Of a stretch of DNA of 64,000 bases, positions 33,802 to 44,693 are shown piece after piece. How positions within the stretch are numbered: position 1 is the stretch's first letter; each line of letters starts with the position of its first letter. Under the pieces are notes generated by a model. It saw nothing but the letters and a program-made list of their open reading frames with translations, had not been told where the DNA came from and did no database searches. The translations under genes were made by a program, and so were the position numbers. Source of the DNA: Verticillium longisporum (Eukaryota; Ascomycota; Sordariomycetes; Glomerellales; Plectosphaerellaceae); NCBI GenBank assembly GCA_019188255.1, contig JAETXT010000007.1, forward strand, positions 3,968,001 through 4,032,000, written 5' to 3'.

Positions 33802-35335
33802 GCTGGCATATCAGATTGTCGATGCTGCGTTGAACGACGCATTAGATGTGACCGGAGCCTGCCGACATGTCTGAAGTGCAAGAGTCGAGAACTGAGATGC
33901 CCCGGGTTTGGGCCCGTCAATGTGCGATGGAATCAAGGGATTGCCAGCAGGGGCAAGTTCTCTGGCAAGCGCAAACCGGTCCTCGATGATCCCGCCAGTG
34001 GATCTGATGTTTCAGCAAATAAATATCGCGATCTGAAGTCAACATTCGAATCTGATGTTTCGCCGTCTGATGCCGTCAACAGACAACTCCACACTCATAG
34101 CCCCGCAGCGCTCCTGCCGACACAAGACCTACGGCTCATCAATTCTCACTCTTCCTCCGCACTGTTTGGCAGCCTTCTCCGCCACTTTCAGGCCCAAGTC
34201 GTCCCCCGTTTGACATGGGTCGACCCTCCGTAGAGTCCGTGGAGGCAGATGATCAGGAACAACGCGCAGCATCCGACTTGCCTCCACTTGTCCATCGGCA
34301 GCCTGGCTGCCGCTCACCTATCTATCTATCGCTTCAGCTAAAACACCAGATCAGAAGGCTCGTTTCCGTCGTATCCACCAACAGCTCCACGACGAGGCGC
34401 TTCGGGGGCTGAACCAGAGGATGCGCAGAGAGCTGCATTCTTGTGGCACATCACGAGTAGCTCACCCGCCCACCTCGGCGGTTCAGGAGATTCTCGCGAC
34501 AATGGTTGCACTTTGCTATTCCGAAGCTTTCATCCCAGGATCAAAGAATTGGAATATCCACTTGCGAGCGTGTCGTACCATAATTGATCTTCAGCATCTA
34601 CCGAATGAAAATCTGCAGCCTCTCGACCCCGTCCAGAGGTTTCTGCTGAAAGAGGTTGCTGATCTGGAGACACTGAGTAACATCTCAGTGTTCAGCCAAG
34701 GAACAAGTGCATCGCACGAGCCACCTCTGCGGTCTATCTATGATGGCTCTTTCTGGGCTTTCACAGGGCTCGTCTACGAGATCACAACCGAGGAACGTAG
34801 ACGACATCGTGCTCTGCAAATGCAATGCCGACATGGCCCTGAGGTGAACATGGCACAGTGGCGCAGAAAAATCGATGAGGCCTACAATACTCTCTCTACC
34901 TCCTGTCCTTTTTCTGCAGAGGAAGTCTTTAAACAACAGAGTCTTGATGCAGTGCTGAAGGCACACTACGCCAGCCTCATTTACAGCCACCAAGCATTTG
35001 CACCTGCCGACAAGGTTTCGAACCTTGTCAGCACAACACTGGACCCTCTTCTGCAGGAAATGCACTCTGTACTCGCAGGGCCTACGCAGGCGCTTTCACA
35101 TGACCTTTTCTTCCCCCTTTTCATTGCGGGAACAGAGTGCCGCGGCGACAAGCAGAGGCAAGCTATAGTTGAGCAGCTATACCTCACCTCGCTGTCCACC
35201 ACTGGACTATGGTTCAACAACACGTCACTGCAGTTCTTGCAGGTATTTTGGGCAAGTACAACAGTGGATACAGAATGCTGGATTCAGTTCGCTCGAGAGA
35301 ACGAAGCACGGTTGGGCACCTTCATTGCCTTCTAG
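33802..35335 (+). pseudogene. Zn2Cys6 transcription factor, disabled
   Basis: The zinc cluster is perfect in spacing: CRCCVERRIRC then DRSLPTCLKCKSRELRC (C-x2-C-x6-C-x6-C-x2-C-x6-C), beginning at 33817. A Ser-rich linker leads to a fungal-specific regulator domain: LFGSLLRHFQAQVVPRLTWV, SPWRQMIRNNAQHP, LSIGSLAAAHLS, then QQLHDEALRGLNQRMRREL and VQEILATMVALCYSEAFIPG through WIQFARENEARLGTF. Three defects are seen: no ATG or clear first exon, an in-frame TAG at 34231–34233 inside a conserved block, and a +1 frame change near 34335–34345 preceded by TAA. Together they suggest decay, although other genes nearby carry sequence errors. If intact, it would bind DNA and activate unknown targets. It ends 200 bases before the METTL4-like gene on the same strand. 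Confidence 0.75.
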
Positions 35336-35535
35336 AGAGCATGCTTGAACGAAAGATACCCACAAACAAACATTTCCTCTTACGTAATGCAGCTAGACTT
35401 TTATCATCAAGCTTGTGTGTTTGACAATCTGATTCTGGTTTTCGATTCCCAAATTAGTATCTACGACCACCGGATGGCAATACCACCAGCAACTTGTCTT
35501 CAGCAGCTCCTCTGGGTGTTTGACTGTTGCACTAA

Positions 35536-36597
35536 ATGTCGGCGACAGAGTCGATGCTAGCCTCGAATAAGCTCGACAGCGGGTCTTGTATCTTATTTCA
35601 GGATGAGAAGAAGTCTGTCTTTCTCCTGGATATACCAAGATCTCTCGAGGAAGCCCAGGTCCTGCCGGGCCAAGCCCCACCACGCCGCATCCTCTCGGGC
35701 GTGCCCATCTCAGCCCCTTTCCCGACGCCAGAACCTAAGGATGCCGACAGCAGACGTCATGGCCAGGAGCCCTCGGCTTTATTGGCAGATCTCATGACAG
35801 GGGCAGCCGTAAAGGGGGCGCTCGACGTGCTGTTGGAGCATCACACGGGCCCATTCTGTCTTTCTCGGATCACGCGGCAGAACGAGATTGTGGCTCCGTC
35901 TGAAGACGAATTGACTCATTTCATCCCAATCAAAAGTCACTATTTTGACGGTACCATAGAGGAAAAGAGAGGAAATTTCATCGAAGAGGCGCCATCCTTT
36001 GATCTCATACTTCTTGATCCTCCTTGGCCGAATCGATCCGTGAAGCGGAAACGCGATGGCTATGCCACCGCATTGAACGTAGCGGCGACAAGATCTCTGC
36101 TGTCCCAAATTCCCGTTGCATCTCATCTGGCCGCAGATGGACTTGTCGCCGTCTGGGTCACCAACAAACCCAGCCTCGTTGAGCTGTTGACCGCCAGTGG
36201 CACAGGTATGCTCACCAAATGGGGGCTGGAGCTTGTCACCGAATGGACGTGGCTCAAGATCACGTCAACGGGGAAGCCAATGTTTGATCTCGATTCGACC
36301 TGGAGGAAGCCTTGGGAGCGGCTGCTCATTGCCAGACGAGTTGGAAGCCGAACCAAGGTACCGCAGAGGGTATTGCTCGCAGTACCGGACATCCACTCAA
36401 GGAAGCCTAATCTCCGCCCCGTCTTTGACGACCTGCTCCCACAAGGGTTCGTTGGTCTCGAGGTGTTTGCGAGGAACCTGACAGCCGGGTGGTGGACTTG
36501 GGGAAACGAGGCCCTTCGCTTCCAAGAGCGGAACCAATGGGTCACCTCATTCGAGGCCGCTACTGCCACACATACCCCAAAGAGCACCCCACGATAA
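35536..36597 (+). CDS. METTL4-type MT-A70 adenine-N6 methyltransferase
   Basis: Single exon, 353 residues. The catalytic motif is LILLDPPWPNRS (about residue 160); DPPW is the hallmark of MT-A70 enzymes, and the following N is typical of the METTL4 branch. The C-terminal pattern GFVGLEVFARNLTAGWWTWGNE matches METTL4 proteins, which methylate adenine in DNA or in U2 snRNA using S-adenosylmethionine. Intermediate motifs VAVWVTNKPSLVELL and ELVTEWTWLKIT fit the Rossmann core. No RNA-recognition partner domain is present. The ATG at 35536 is close to the upstream gene but gives the best N-terminus. Convergent with uL23m (136 bases between stops). Substrate assignment is by family and not shown here. 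Confidence 0.87.
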   Translation: MSATESMLASNKLDSGSCILFQDEKKSVFLLDIPRSLEEAQVLPGQAPPRRILSGVPISAPFPTPEPKDADSRRHGQEPSALLADLMTGAAVKGALDVLLEHHTGPFCLSRITRQNEIVAPSEDELTHFIPIKSHYFDGTIEEKRGNFIEEAPSFDLILLDPPWPNRSVKRKRDGYATALNVAATRSLLSQIPVASHLAADGLVAVWVTNKPSLVELLTASGTGMLTKWGLELVTEWTWLKITSTGKPMFDLDSTWRKPWERLLIARRVGSRTKVPQRVLLAVPDIHSRKPNLRPVFDDLLPQGFVGLEVFARNLTAGWWTWGNEALRFQERNQWVTSFEAATATHTPKSTPR

Positions 36598-36733
36598 GTG
36601 AGGAGGACGGTTCGAGAAAAAAATCGCCTTATTTTATGTTCCCAAGCTTGAAACACGTGTTGTACAACCCACGCCTTGCATGGACAGTATGATACATCTT
36701 TCTCCCCCTCGCCCGCCACATCCCCGGCCTCCA

Positions 36734-37356
36734 TCACGCCTGCTTCTCCCACTTCTCGTCCAGCACCGCATCCGTCTTCCACTCGGCCTGTCCCTTTAGC
36801 AGCATCTCCGCCCTCTCCTTCACCGCCTTGCGGTGGTTGGTCATGGGCTCCTTGCTGGGGTACTTCAGCTTGCCCGATGCCTGCTCGTTCCTCGTGATGT
36901 TCTGGTCCGCTTGGCGCTTTTCGCGCGCATCCCAGAGCTTCTTGTTCCAGGGCTCCAGGTCCTTGGGTACTTCGGGCCACACAAACGGCCGCGTGAGCTC
37001 GACGGTCATGAACTTGATCGACTTGGGGTGGTAGGCCGCGCCGCGTCCGTCAAGCTTGCGCTCAACAGGGGGCATCTTGACCCAGCTGCGGACGGCGGTC
37101 GTCTCGACGCCGTAGAGGTTCCAAAGGTAGTCGCGAATGTCGAACTTGTTGAATCGCAGAGGGACCTCGAAGGTGGCCCAGTTTGGGGGGTTATGGTCCT
37201 TTCGGTGGAAGGTGATTACATGGTTCGGGCTACACAGGTCCGTCAGATTAAGCTGGAGAAGGGGCAGAGGGTACGTGGGAACAATGCGTACAGGAAAACA
37301 TTCTTCTTTCCCAGGCGGAAAGGCGCCTTGGCTAGCGCTTGTGCTGGTTGCGACAT
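36734..37356 (-). CDS. Mitochondrial large-subunit ribosomal protein uL23m
   Basis: Exons 37356–37292 and 37229–36734 with a 62-nt intron (donor GTACGC) encode 186 residues. The N-terminus MSQPAQALAKAPFRLGKKNV joins across the intron to FLPNHVITFHRKDHNPPNWA, then the L23 core VPLRFNKFDIRDYLWNLYGV and TAVRSWVKM. L23 forms part of the peptide exit tunnel rim; this form belongs to the mitochondrial ribosome. The C-terminal half (AELLKG-type Lys/Glu-rich helix) is an extension usual in fungal mitochondrial L23. Neighbours: tandem with the DJ-1 gene, convergent with the METTL4-like gene. Confidence 0.88.
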
Positions 37357-37900
37357 GTTGTGATGGATGAGGTGTTCAGCACGACGTCGACGGCCTGGAA
37401 ACCGGCTGCTTCGATGTGATCCAGACAGCCAAAAATTCAGGGAGTCTTTGTCGGTCGCGTTGACTGGTTCAGTGGGACCCACCAACGTGCCACGAAAATC
37501 CGGTTATGTAAGCGTGCTTCCCTCTCACCCCACCTCTTTTGGTCAGACTGCGACGAGCTGTCTTGACATTGCAAAACTCAGGATAGCAGGATCTAATGCC
37601 CGATGCACTTCGATTGCCTGATCATGAGGCTTCGAGTGACATCAATCTTCGGTGGAAACATGGCCCAGGTGCCGAGCAAGAGATGCTTCGATTGGCTGTC
37701 TTACAAGAAGGACGTCAGTCAGGTGTTCGTTGTGGATCAGGCATCACAACGAAAGGTCATCGTCAGTGAAAGAAAAAGATCTGAAGCCAAGCATTCATTC
37801 CTATAGCGAACAGAGAAGGCGTTAAGATCCCTCAAAAAATATAACCATACCCATAGCGAGCCTCTTGGGGCTGCTCCTTGTTCGCCTCGCTGTCTATAAT
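37357..37900. other. Intergenic DNA between uL23m and DJ-1-like genes
   Basis: A 544-base spacer serving as upstream region for uL23m and 3' flank of the DJ-1-like gene. No gene is supported. Confidence 0.5.
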
Positions 37901-38957
37901 CTACACATCAAGGCCGTCAACGACGACACCCTTAACCCAGTTCCATTGCATCACGCGGGCCACCTCGGTAGCCGACTCCTCCGAGATGAGAGCGCTGACC
38001 ATGTATAGAGCCGCATCTATACCAGCGCTGACCCCTCCGCTCGTGACAACGCGAAGACCGCCGAGGCGCATCGCTGCGCGACGAGCAACGGATTCGCGTC
38101 TTCCTGAGCCCTGGAAAGAAATGCTGCCCTTTCTATTGTAGTTATTAGTACGCGAACCTATGTCGTGAGGTTATATTCGGGGCATACCGGGCATTGGAGG
38201 GGCGACGGCCAGCGTCGGATGTACGTCGAATGTAGGGGTTCTCGTCCTCGTCGCCAATGTCGAAGCGGAGGTTGTTCACAACGTAGCGAGCGCTCTCGAT
38301 GACGTCGGTGCGCTCGCCGAGAGTCTTCTGCGCAGACTTGCTACAGAGGTTCTCAAAGGTAGTGAGGAAATCGGGGTGGGTGGTAGCGGACAAGCCGGCG
38401 AGGATGCCCTGCTTGGCCAGGAAGAGAGAGCCGGTGCAGATGGAAAGAAGGGTACGCTCGCGAATGGTGTCCTTCTGCTGAAGCTCGGAGTAGGCATCGA
38501 TAAGCTGAAGGGGTTCAGCCTCACTTTTAATGACGGCATCAGTGCCGCCGCCGACAACGACGAGAACATCGAAGTCATTCAGGCGCTCGTGTGCCTCCTT
38601 GTAGGAGATCTGAGAGCCAATGAAGACGCCCTGCTCAGACATGACCTTGGGCTCGGCGGCGGCCACGGTGCACTCGAATGCCGTGGTAGCTGGACGTACA
38701 GTTAGCTAATGGTTGGCCGTTGTGTGCGAGGTGATCGTCACGAATGCGGGGTTCGAGAGAGGGGTCGAGGGATAGGGTTTTGACAGCCACACTTGCTTGT
38801 CAGGGGATTGAGCGGAGCACTTACACTTGTCATTCTCGTAGTTGGCAGTCGCGAAGACCTCGAGAGGACCGGCAAAGTCAGTGATGTTGAAGTTGGGGTG
38901 CAGGGCGAACAGAACCTCAATCGGCTCGTCCGCCACTGCAGAAGTCTTGGTTGCCAT
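37901..38957 (-). CDS. DJ-1/PfpI (GATase1-like) family protein
   Basis: Exons 38957–38825, 38689–38188 and 38132–37901 (introns 135 and 55 nt, the latter with TACTAATAAC branch) encode 288 residues. The fold begins with EVLFALHPNFNITDFAGPLEV; FDVLVVVGGGTDAVI precedes the nucleophile elbow LLSICTGSLFLAKQGILAG, where the cysteine is present, followed by ATTHPDF. The end, LRVVTSGGVSAGIDAALYMV and VARVMQWNW, is characteristic of the ThiJ/isonitrile-hydratase-like branch. Substrate is unknown; members act as glyoxalases, hydratases or chaperones. No targeting signal was seen. It shares a 919-base divergent upstream region with TSC1. Confidence 0.88.
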
Positions 38958-39876
38958 CGTGCCGGTATTTGGTGGGGTTGATGAGTGTTGCAGTGGGGGA
39001 AGTGTGTCAAAACCTTGAGGGCTTCAGGAAAGATATACCGCGTCAATTGGGTATATAGTAGCTCGAGATGTTGGGTGCAGTAGAACAGACAGTTGATGAG
39101 TGTGTGATGATGATGGAATGGGAGGGGGAAAGGAAGAAGAGCAGTAATGGCTGGAGAGGAGGGGAAGAAGTAGGAAAGAAGATCGAGTCGAGAGTGGAAG
39201 ACCCGTGACCTCCCCGTGACCTGGGGTGAGGGGCAGATCTACCAAAGGCGTAATAGCTGAGCTTTAGGACAGCTCCTCGCAGCTCCGAAATGCATTCGAG
39301 GGGAAGCTTGACCAACGGCAACGGTGCTGCACCGTCTGTTCCAGCAAGAGAGCGACAGCAAGCAGCAGAAGCAGCATCAGTAGCTCAGGGATCGGTGGTG
39401 CCTTCCGTCATGCCAGGACCCACCTCCTACAGCGTGAGATGCACTACCCCGGCGGTCCAGTGGTGTGTTTCTAGGGTCATGCGACAAACATTGCTACTCA
39501 GAATGCGGGGTAAACCCAAGTGAGCTCATACTGCACCGCGACGGGCTGAGACAGCTACAGAAACTGGGCCGCCTGCGGCAAGGACGGGTGGGTAATGTGG
39601 AGCGCCGGCACCTGCCCTTGCCTGCAGCTCATCGCGCTCCACCGGGCCCGTCACCCGTGCCTGCTCGCCTGCACTCGTAGCCCCGCCCGCGGAAGCCTGG
39701 CCTGGCCTAGCGGCCCTAGAGTGGCCAGCTCTGGGTGGTCCATGCGACCTGCCGAGCTGCCCTGCAACATCAGCAGATTTGTCGTCTAACTGTTGCATGT
39801 CACCCCTCGGACCACGCACATACGACCTCAGTCTTCTCGTTGCCAGCCGGCCCTATGAGGCCGTGAAACCTGTACC
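38958..39876. other. Divergent upstream region of DJ-1-like gene and TSC1
   Basis: No gene is supported. A-rich purine tract at about 39100–39190 reads as pyrimidine-rich leader on the minus strand for the DJ-1-like gene. Confidence 0.45.
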
Positions 39877-42800
39877 ATGGCGTCTTCTGGGTAAGTCGTA
39901 TTGGTTTTCATATTCCAGTCCTACCTACCGCACATGCGCGATATTCCGCCTCGCCCCCCTGGAGCTTCGAGCTGTGACAGAGCTTCACCAAGACCCATCA
40001 TCGACCACAAGCTTGGTTTTCCGGATGAGTAGGACACGCATGTGGTACGCACAGGCTAACAAGAATATTCGTAGCTCCTTGAAAGACCTCTCTAAGGCAA
40101 TCAACGCCTACTACAGCAATGCGCCGACACTCCCCCTCCCGGACGAGCTCACTCAAGCCATTGAGGCGTACCTTGACAAGCATGAGAAATTTGACGATCA
40201 AACCTCCGAGAAGCTGCACGATGAACTGCAGGTCATATACAATAGCCACGTTGCAGGCCAGCCGTCACGATATGCCAGCTTCATCGCTATCTTCCGCCGC
40301 TTCGTGACCGTGATCCGCACTCCGGCCCGACTGTTTCAGTGGTGGGACATCATGGGCGAATCTGTCGAGATGAACGCTGTGCAGGAGAAAGGACTACTGG
40401 AGGAGTCGGCCGCAGGCACTATGGATTTACTGATGATGGGAGATGTCTATGAGCAAGAAAACAAGGCAGACGGTGCTGTAAATCCCTTTGCTGAACGCCT
40501 CTATCTCGCCTGGATGGACAAGCATCGTCCTATCGAATCCTCGCAGGGCGACGAGAGCGATATTGGAGGAGGGTCCACCGAACGTCCCATGCGAGAAGGC
40601 TTGATTGCGTGGGGCAAAAAGAAACCCAAGGTCCGTTTCGATCTTTCGGACAACCATCTAGGAGCGACCTGCTGACCAAAGCCAGGACTTCCTTCTACTC
40701 ATCGACAAATATTTTATTAAGAGCGAGTATCGGAGCAGATCAGCGAGGATGCTGTGCGATTTCATTCAGAAACAACCTCCACACTTGCATTTGATCTTAC
40801 AAACACCTCTTTTTGGAAACTTACTTCGTTGCCTCCAACACGATACCTCGACCACTGCAGTTTCTCTAGCGATCACGACTCTGATTATGATCCTCCCTCA
40901 CATGCCGAGCTCACTTGTTCCTTTTTGCCGATATTGTTCAACATCTACGCCAGACTGCTTTTCTGGGACAATGAGCGCACTGGCACTGTTGAGGCAGCTT
41001 CGGAGGACAATGACGCACGGAGCCTCACATCCGCTACCGGTTGGGAAGTCGCGACTTTCTGTGCGGTGTCGGACGATCTCGAAATTTGCCCTCTCGCAAG
41101 CTACTCCTCTATCTTGTATGGAATTTACTCTCACATCTTTACAGACTATATCAGAAAGCCCCAGCGCTACCTCAGGCATGCCAATGCCGCCGAGTCTGAC
41201 GAGGTCGACGTTCAGCCGACCGAGATTCGCGATCGATCAGAGAGGTTTCGACAAAGTCACCTCTTGCATCCCAACTTTTATACTCTCACGATAGACTCGG
41301 AAAAACTGACCTTGGGCGTTGGCTCAACTGCGAGCCGGCTGAGCTGGTGGCTGACTGCATGGCTCTCCGAGTGCCCACCGACACAGTCTCAAGTGAGCTC
41401 ATGCCTGCAGCTCAGGCTGCAGGGGCTGCCAGTTCTTTCTTTAGTGATGGGTCCGAAGGCCTTGATCCTGCACTTCTCAGTGGTTCAGGTCCAGACTCGA
41501 ATATTGACAGCTGGAGAAATACGCAGGACTCGGGGCGCGAATCGCAGGCGAGCAGCAGGATACAGTCGACAGTCCAGCGGCAGCCATCTCAATCAAGTCA
41601 TCTTTCTAACAAAGATTCCACGGATACGCGGAGCCGCGGAGTTGACGGAGACAGCCCGACACTCCCTCCTCATCTTGTTGTGTCCAGTTCGCATACGCAC
41701 CTGCAAGATATGATACAATCCAACAAGGCCATCAAGTCAGGCTTGCATCAATCTCTGGCGAATGATAGCGTGCCATCGTTGGCTCTAAGTCATGCCGATT
41801 CTTTTCCAGAAGGCCTGGCAAGTCACGTCCCGAGCCATGCACCAACGCCCGCGCCAGTGGTCCCGTCGCCACTATCTCTTGCTGGAACACAAACACAATC
41901 AGCCTATTTGCAGCGGCAGGTCATGCTTCTGCAGAACGATCTGAACTTTGAAAGATATCTGAAGCAGCAGCATATGGCACACATTGGTGAGCTGCGGCGA
42001 AAGCAAGTTCGCGAAGCTGCAAGCGAAGCCGAGGCGCAGCACCTTATCCTGGCGAACCGCAACCTGAGAAACAGACTTGATGATGCGAAGAAGGCGGAGA
42101 TGCAGATCAGAAAGGAATCTGAAAGGAGTCGAACTCTGGCCAAGAAATGGGAATCTGACCTGTCAGCCAAGCTTCGTACACTGAGGGAAGAGTCGAAAAA
42201 GACCAAGACGACAGAGGAGTCTTTGCGTAGAGAGCTGCTGAGCGCAAAGCAGGAGGGCGAGAAGCTCCGCAAGATTGTGTGCGACGCCGAGGTAAAGGAA
42301 CTGAACTCAAAGCAGAACATGCAATCTGTTGAGATCGAGACAGCCGAGATCTCTCGTCTCAAGGCTGAAGTTGACAGACTCACCATGTCAGAGCGTGATC
42401 TTCAGGCCAAGGAGGTAGAGAGACAGACGGCGATGAATTCAGCTGCCGAGTCCGACAATCGCTCTGAGATACTAGACCTCAAGCTTGCATCCAAGGAGAG
42501 AGAACTCGAAAAGACCAAGAAGCTCTGCCAGTCTCAGATTGCTGCTCTCACGATGCAACTAGCAGAGGCGCGGGAAGGGCGACGACCTAGGCGTACAGTC
42601 ACCGCCGGCGACGAGACAACGGCGGAGGGGACCCTTGCGGCCAGTCGAGCAAAACAGGCTGAGCTGCAGAAGCAATACACGAACCTCATGAGGAGGTTTA
42701 CCGTGTTGCAGTCCCAATATGAGGATGGCAAGTTGGCGGTAGGTTCCGTTACGTCGCAAGGCCGTAACGAATTCCCTTTCCGCATGGAGGGGGACGACGG

Positions 42801-43181
42801 GTCGACACATTCCAGTAGTCCGGTCAATGTAAGGTCAAGGCCGCATCGGGTTTTTTCCGACTCGGACTATCTCGACCCGGCAACATCATCGTTCAACACG
42901 ACACCGGCGCTCGACACGAAACCTTCAACGCCAGCTCCCACAGTGTCTACATCGCCGGGTACAGAGGGGGCAGGCTCAGGAAGCAATGCGAGCCCGGACC
43001 AGCGGATCTACGGTCGAGGCGAGTGTATGCCTCCGAGGCTGGCGTGAAGTTTCACTGACAGCAAAACGCAGGGGGTGTTCAGAATCGGATACGCAAGGAA
43101 GAGAAGGGTAAGAAGAGGGAAGACGGCGACAAGAAAGAAAAGAAGTCAGCGGGAATCCGCGGCATACGAGGATTTGTTTGA
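39877..43181 (+). CDS. TSC1: Hamartin homologue TSC1, frame broken twice
   Basis: Exons 39877–39890 (14 nt), 40075–40630, 40686–43018 and 43072–43181 give about 1004 residues if two single bases are restored. The start reads MASSG joined to SLKDLSKAINAYYSNAPTL. The hamartin N-domain includes DFIQKQPPHLHLILQTPLFG and CLQHDTSTTAVSLAITTLIM, then LPILFNIYARLLFWDNE and LHPNFYTLTIDSEK. The C-terminal half (about 690–900) is a long coiled coil. In the TSC complex, TSC1 stabilises TSC2, the GAP for Rheb, restraining TORC1. Frame breaks: a T5 run at 40922–40926 (VPF to LPILF) and an A5 run at 41301–41305 (DSEK to TDLGRWLNCEPAEL), each one base short. The last intron (43019–43071) appears to use a GC donor; without it the protein ends at 43047. 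Confidence 0.87.
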
Positions 43182-44693
43182 TGATGGTAGGGTCCGATCG
43201 AGCAAGCACGACGAGATGACACGATACGAATAGGGACGACAGTGAAGCAAGCAGAATGATACCCAATGCAACCTTAGGAGCGATCAATTGAGCGATCTTC
43301 ACTTCACTTGAAAAGACAGGCTGCATCAATTGAGCGATCTTCACTTCCCTTGAAAAGACAAGGCTGCATATTACGTTCAAGGTTACGGGCGGACGGTAAG
43401 CGGGTAGTAGCGAGCCGTCCGCGGTGAAACCTTGAGTTAAAGACGCCTCAAAGTCATTCAAAGCGTGACTGTGCGTGCCAACATGATGGCTAACGGATGT
43501 ACCGGGAGCCTATGTGTTGTCTGATTGTCTGTAATAGGCGCGATGGTCTGCCGGTGAATTCATCGCCATTCGACAATCTTCTAGTGTCGACTTTGGCGCA
43601 GAGACCAAGCCGACGAGTCGGCCTCCAGGAAAAGTCTGTTCAGCCGCTATTGTACCTGCATGACAGATGAATTGCGTGGCAGGCCGGATCTGGTAAGTCA
43701 ACAGGCACAAGGAGTTTTACCCGTTGCTCACGCAATGTCGGACCTCGCGCTCATTCGAGTCGGCAAACATGCCACAAATCAGTCGAGCTCATGAAGCATC
43801 AGGCATCACTTGGCTCTCGTTCTCGCTCTCATAACGTCAAAACTCGGCGAGCTTTCAATAGTGATTCTTGACCTGATGCGGGGGAGGTCTATTTGTCCAG
43901 ACAAATGACGACATGGCTGTATGATATCGTATTCCCAGCGCAGTACGTCTGCGGTCGAGCTATGGACGGCTTCTCCGCCGATTCTTGGGCTCTCTGGTAG
44001 AGACAACGCAAGGGTGCCCTACCCGTCTTGCTCCCATTGGGTCAATGTTTCGCCCCAACAGCACAGCAACAAGGGGCAATGCCTTTTCTTGGCCATCCAA
44101 GGTTGTTTTGGGGGCTTCGACCGATGGGGCGATATGGAGATGGTGGGATGGGTGGGGTCGCTCTTTGCCACTTCTCTCGTGTCCGTCAAGCCGTACAAAC
44201 GACTTGGAGCTGCATTGAAGCACCACATCCAGTTGATCATCGCCCCCATGCCCTTCCAACCAGCTAAGGATCGAGGTCACCAAGGTCACCAAGACTGCCC
44301 AGGCTTGAACTATACGCGATGGCGGCAAGCGGGCTCTTGGCGAGAGAGCTGTTTTCCCCGGCTCTGTCAACTTCCGCTGGATCCATCCACCTTGGTTGGG
44401 GCTTCGTCATCCGGATGTTCTTATTTTCGTGCTCTGCCCATTGACAGCATCCTCCCGCCTTCCAGATTCTGATCCTATCATTTCTTGCATTTATTCACCT
44501 TTGCATCCCCTCATAGACTGCCCACCAATTTCTGGACAGTTCTCTTGCCTGTTTCAGATTTCACTGTCGTCTCTCGTTCGAGCAGTGATAGATAACTTTC
44601 AGACCTCACGGTCCTCCCCATCACAGACACTACCGCACTTCTACAACACATCAGAAGCTGACGCTAGCTTCGAACTACGCAAAACTCCCCATC
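43182..44693. other. Intergenic DNA between TSC1 and the GH17 gene
   Basis: About 1.5 kb. It contains a two-copy direct repeat (next entry). An ATG frame of 183 codons at 43921–44472 has no domain and sits in the promoter/leader of the glucanase gene; it is not called. Confidence 0.5.
43283..43367. repeat. Two adjacent 42/43-bp direct repeats
   Basis: Copy 1 (43283–43324) and copy 2 (43325–43367) both run from ATCAATTGAGCGATCTTCAC to AAAAGACAGGCTGC or AAAAGACAAGGCTGC, with one substitution and one inserted A. They lie about 100 bases past the TSC1 stop, probably in its 3' untranslated region. Confidence 0.9.

Noticed and set aside
43921..44472. 183-codon ATG frame before the GH17 gene
   Set aside because: No domain or signal peptide, overlapped by equally long frames on the other strand; fits promoter/leader sequence.
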